Notes under the pieces: generated by a model
Told to the model about the DNA's origin: nothing
Databases searched by the model: none
What the model saw: only the letters and a program-made list of their open reading frames with translations
Translations under genes and position numbers: made by a program
From: CAZPGL01 sp964586175
GTDB taxonomy: Bacteria > Actinomycetota > Acidimicrobiia > Acidimicrobiales > MedAcidi-G1
Length of the DNA stretch: 23,866 bases
Reading direction: 5' to 3'
NCBI GenBank assembly: GCA_964586175.1
Contig: CAZPGL010000031.1
Location: 1-23,866 of the forward strand
Part shown: piece after piece, positions 21,492-23,866 of the stretch
Numbering within the stretch: position 1 is the first letter of the stretch
Layout: each line of letters starts with the position of its first letter

Positions 21492-22493
21492 TCAGCCCAG
21501 GGGCACCGGCACCACTCCGTCAGGGGTGACCGCCACCAATCGGCTGCAGTCGTCGACCGGTGTCCCCTGGAGGTCGCTCGCACCGTCGACGACGGTGACC
21601 GGCTCGGCGACCAGCAGCTCGGTGTCGGCCCACCCGGAGAACACGTAGACGGCACCCGTCGCGGGCCGGAGGAGGGCGGCGGTGGGTGCGCCACAGCCCG
21701 AACCGCTGGTGGTCGACCAGCGCCCGACCACGACGATGTCGCCCGGTCGACCCACCTGGTAGCGGTCACCGTCGTGTTCGACGACCGGGCCCGTCGGGTC
21801 GACGGGGGCCACCGGGGCGACGACCGGGTCGCCGCTGCGGAGGAGGACCACCGCGACGACCGAGGCGACCGCCACGGCGGCCACGGCGATGCGCGTCGCT
21901 GCGGAGGGGACTGACTGCGCCGTCTCGGCTGGTCGCTCACCGGCGAACGACGCCCCCAACTCGGCCAGATGGACGGCGAGAGCGTTGGCGTCGAGGCTCC
22001 GTCCACGCCCGCAGACTCGGCGGAACCGCCGACGTCGACGCTGTTCGGTGGAGTCGACGTCGCCGGGGAGCCCCCGGAGATGGCCCTCGAGCACGTCGAC
22101 CAGCGCTTCGACGTCCTGCCGGACCAGCGCATGGTCGGTGGAGGCATGCGCCGTGGCGAACCCGGTGAGGAGGGGGCGGCCGTGCAGGTCGACGATGACC
22201 GACTCGCCGGAGATGGATCGGTGGACGACCCCGGCCCGGTGGACCTCACCGAGGGTGCGGGCCAGCGCGGCACCCAGGTCGCAGAGTTCCCCGGCCCCGG
22301 TGGCCGGCCGGTCGGCAAGGGCCCGATGGCCGTCATCGGTGTAGCGCAGCTCAGCGCGGTCGCCGGAGCGCTCGAACCCGGCGACGGCGACGATCCCGGG
22401 GAAGTGAAGCCGGGTCAGTAGTGCGGCCTCGGCTTCGAGGGCGTCGGCTGCAGTGGCGTCCTCGGCTCGACGGATGGAATGCTGACCGCTCAC
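21492..22493 (-). CDS. Single-pass membrane pseudokinase with an extracytoplasmic domain
   Basis: The 333-residue protein has a bacterial Ser/Thr kinase-like region (about 5-180), one membrane segment (RIAVAAVAVASVVAVVLL, 201-218) and a C-terminal domain of about 110 residues. Kinase landmarks are degenerate: the glycine-rich loop is missing, HRD reads HRS (91-93), its Lys and Asn positions are also changed (HRSISGESVIVD), and DFG reads GFA (111-113). The alpha-F-like Asp remains (Asp127 in RQDVEALVDVLEG). Catalysis is therefore unlikely and a scaffold or ligand-sensing role more plausible. The outer domain has two Cys (267, 316) that could form a disulfide. GTG 22493 overlaps the stop of the CpaE-like gene as GTGA, so they are coupled. 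The open frame extending to 23306 is chance overlap with that gene. Confidence 0.75.
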   Translation of the reverse strand: MSGQHSIRRAEDATAADALEAEAALLTRLHFPGIVAVAGFERSGDRAELRYTDDGHRALADRPATGAGELCDLGAALARTLGEVHRAGVVHRSISGESVIVDLHGRPLLTGFATAHASTDHALVRQDVEALVDVLEGHLRGLPGDVDSTEQRRRRRFRRVCGRGRSLDANALAVHLAELGASFAGERPAETAQSVPSAATRIAVAAVAVASVVAVVLLRSGDPVVAPVAPVDPTGPVVEHDGDRYQVGRPGDIVVVGRWSTTSGSGCGAPTAALLRPATGAVYVFSGWADTELLVAEPVTVVDGASDLQGTPVDDCSRLVAVTPDGVVPVPLG

Positions 22494-23740
22494 CGCCGTA
22501 GGCCGCCCTCGGTGCCCAAGGAGCCTGGCGGCAGCGGTGGGGTCGCGGCCGGGTTCCGTCGGGGGAGTGGATCGAGGTGCGCGACGATTTGCCGGGCCAG
22601 CAGCCGGGACTCTGAGGGAAGGGGTGCGGTGCCCGGGTCGGCGATGCCGTCGATGGGCAGCGTGTTCGGGGGGTCGGGACGCCGCCACAGCCGCCGGCGC
22701 GGCCTCACGGTGGGATGCAACATGAGCGTCAGGCACCGCTCGTCGGCCAGGCCGTCGTCGGCCAGGTTGGCCACCACCCGGGAGGCGGCCATGGTGCCCT
22801 TGGTCCCTGGTCGGCCGACCACGATGACCAGGTCGGCCAGGCCCATGACGACCCGTGCCGGCTCGCCGGGGGTGGCGGGACCGACCGGCTGGTCGGGAGG
22901 TGCCAGATCGATGAACGGGTCGACGTCGACCACGGTGACCAGATGGTGCCGGGCCAGATTGGCCAGCGTGGCCCGCAGGCTGGCACCGCCGATTGCCGGC
23001 CAGTCGCGCCGTCTCCGGATGCCGGGAAGCAGCCGGTACGGCCAATCTGCGTCGGCGACGAGCAGCGATGTCAGGCCATCGCCGTCGGGGTCGCCGCCCC
23101 GGTGGGCCTGGACGGCACTCTGGAGGTCCCGGTGGTCGGCAGTCAGGCCGTGGAGGCGGGCCTGGTCGGCTTCGAGGCAGGCATCGACGAGCACCACCGA
23201 CTCGCGGAAGCGGACGTCCCGGCCGAGGCCGTCGGTGAGCGCTCGAGCGACCGAGGAGGCCCCGGTGCCACCGGGTCCGGTGACGGCGACGATCCGGCCC
23301 TGCCACGGGGCGACGTCGACCGGGGTTCGGGGGAGGGGGAGATGATCGTCGTCGTTGAACGATCGGGCGCTGCCGATCGGGTGGCCGTGGCGTCGGAGGG
23401 TCTGGGCCAAGTCGTCGGGGTCGAGCGAGTCGTCGAGCACGTCGACGGCCCCGAGCCCCTGCCAGCGGTCGCGGTCGCCGGTACGGCCGACGACGACCAC
23501 CGGGCAGCCGGCGGCGCTGGCCCGGTCGATCAGCTCACGGTCGAGTCCGACGGTCCGGTGGTCGACGAGCAGCGCCGAGAATGGCCGCCCCGACGCCAGC
23601 CGGTTGCCCAGGTCGGCGACCCCGGCACACACCAGCAACTCGCCGGCCACTCCCGCGGTGGCCAGACGTCGGGTGGCCTCGGCCATCCAGGTCGGCGATC
23701 CGGAGGCCAACCCCAACACCACGTAGCGTCGCCCGCTCAT
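22490..23740 (-). CDS. CpaE/Ssd-like septum-site or pilus-assembly protein with lysine-free P-loop
   Basis: The 416-residue protein has an N-terminal receiver-like fold (about 5-120; Asp60 in ALLVDHRT) and a MinD/ParA-like domain (about 148-380). The nucleotide loop reads VTGPGGTGASSVARAL (153-168): both lysines of the deviant Walker A motif are absent. From memory this GG.GAS pattern marks the actinobacterial CpaE homologues found near tad secretion genes and the mycobacterial Ssd protein. VVLVDACLEADQARLHGL and LVTVVDVDPFIDLAPP are the later sheet strands. A role in placing a pilus or division machine on the membrane is inferred. No tadA, tadB or tadC is in the window; the coupled partner is the pseudokinase. 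ATG 23740 follows TAGGGT by 6 bases. Confidence 0.8.
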   Translation of the reverse strand: MSGRRYVVLGLASGSPTWMAEATRRLATAGVAGELLVCAGVADLGNRLASGRPFSALLVDHRTVGLDRELIDRASAAGCPVVVVGRTGDRDRWQGLGAVDVLDDSLDPDDLAQTLRRHGHPIGSARSFNDDDHLPLPRTPVDVAPWQGRIVAVTGPGGTGASSVARALTDGLGRDVRFRESVVLVDACLEADQARLHGLTADHRDLQSAVQAHRGGDPDGDGLTSLLVADADWPYRLLPGIRRRRDWPAIGGASLRATLANLARHHLVTVVDVDPFIDLAPPDQPVGPATPGEPARVVMGLADLVIVVGRPGTKGTMAASRVVANLADDGLADERCLTLMLHPTVRPRRRLWRRPDPPNTLPIDGIADPGTAPLPSESRLLARQIVAHLDPLPRRNPAATPPLPPGSLGTEGGLRR

Positions 23741-23746
23741 GCCATC

Positions 23747-23752
23747 ACCCTA
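23747..23752 (-). promoter_or_regulatory. -10 element of the CpaE-like gene (leaderless type)
   Basis: The minus strand reads TAGGGT, 6 bases before the ATG at 23740; no Shine-Dalgarno site. Confidence 0.5.
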
Positions 23753-23815
23753 GGAAATGAGGCGCGGGCGCCGGTGCGTCCGGCCCGGATCTTGCTTCGA
23801 TCAGGCAGCGGCGGG

Positions 23816-23866
23816 TCAGTGCAGTTCGGAGGCGATGTGGGCGATGTGCTCAGGGCCGATCTCGCA
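23816..23866 (-). CDS. C-terminal tip of an unidentified gene, 5' partial
   Basis: The frame is open from the window edge to TGA and gives 16 residues, CEIGPEHIAHIASELH. The stop lies about 75 bp upstream of the CpaE-like gene on the same strand. It is too short to recognise, and it could be chance; the codon third positions (mostly G or C) suit coding sequence. Confidence 0.35.
   Translation of the reverse strand, partial: CEIGPEHIAHIASELH

Noticed and set aside
22494..23306. Upstream extension of the pseudokinase reading frame
   Set aside because: It lies wholly within the CpaE-like gene in another frame and reads as Arg/Pro-rich noise. The GTGA overlap at 22493 is a better start.

Overview
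This 23.9 kb window is very GC-rich and densely coded, with GTG starts and 4-base GTGA gene overlaps. Several gene families are actinobacterial in type: a Mec/CysM pair of the mycobacterial kind, a ClpP1-like protease and an actinobacterial CpaE homologue. Long Pro/Thr linkers in a secreted repeat protein and an AceK gene argue against a mycobacterium. A chromosomal segment of an environmental actinomycete, perhaps class Acidimicrobiia, fits best; this placement is inference. I see no insertion sequence, phage gene, integrase or CRISPR array. No gap between genes exceeds about 100 bases.

Layout. 1-3188 (+): 3' part of a large secreted protein built from P-domain and PNGGE-type Ig-like repeats. 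3211-3684 (-): smpB. 3732-6605 (+): mec, cysM, rph, rdgB, a shortened version of the mycobacterial mec-cysO-cysM...rph-rdgB neighbourhood that lacks cysO. 6656-9088 (-): a PAS-GGDEF-EAL protein whose start codon lies one base after the 3' end of tRNA-Leu(UAG). 9228-13341 (-): clpP, rpe, aceK and two SnoaL-like proteins. 13395-16900 (+): a class V PLP enzyme, selD and a small-molecule kinase. 16945-20899: a crotonase-fold protein (-), an amidohydrolase and an acyl-CoA carboxylase beta subunit (+), and a free-standing biotinyl protein (-). 20968-21489 (+): a GNAT acetyltransferase. 21492-23740 (-): a CpaE-like protein and a membrane pseudokinase. 23816-23866 (-): the 3' tip of an unidentified gene.

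The main discovery is at selD. A plain ORF call starts too late and misses the active-site segment. The true gene starts at 14649 and has an in-frame UGA at codon 14, exactly where selenophosphate synthetases carry Cys or Sec. Two perfect 7-bp hairpins stand end to end just downstream, and the second has SECIS-like geometry. The window therefore implies a selenocysteine-decoding organism. The gene upstream is a NifS-fold enzyme without the usual catalytic Cys loop and could be a selenium donor. The gene downstream is a kinase of unknown substrate whose ribosome site overlaps the selD stop codon.

A second theme is start-site grammar. Eight genes have a TANNNT element 6-8 bases before the start codon and no Shine-Dalgarno sequence, the pattern expected of leaderless transcripts. 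Genes inside operons, and a few others, use Shine-Dalgarno sites or 4-base overlaps instead. Three promoters appear to reuse the TAG or TAA stop codon of the preceding gene as the start of their -10 element.
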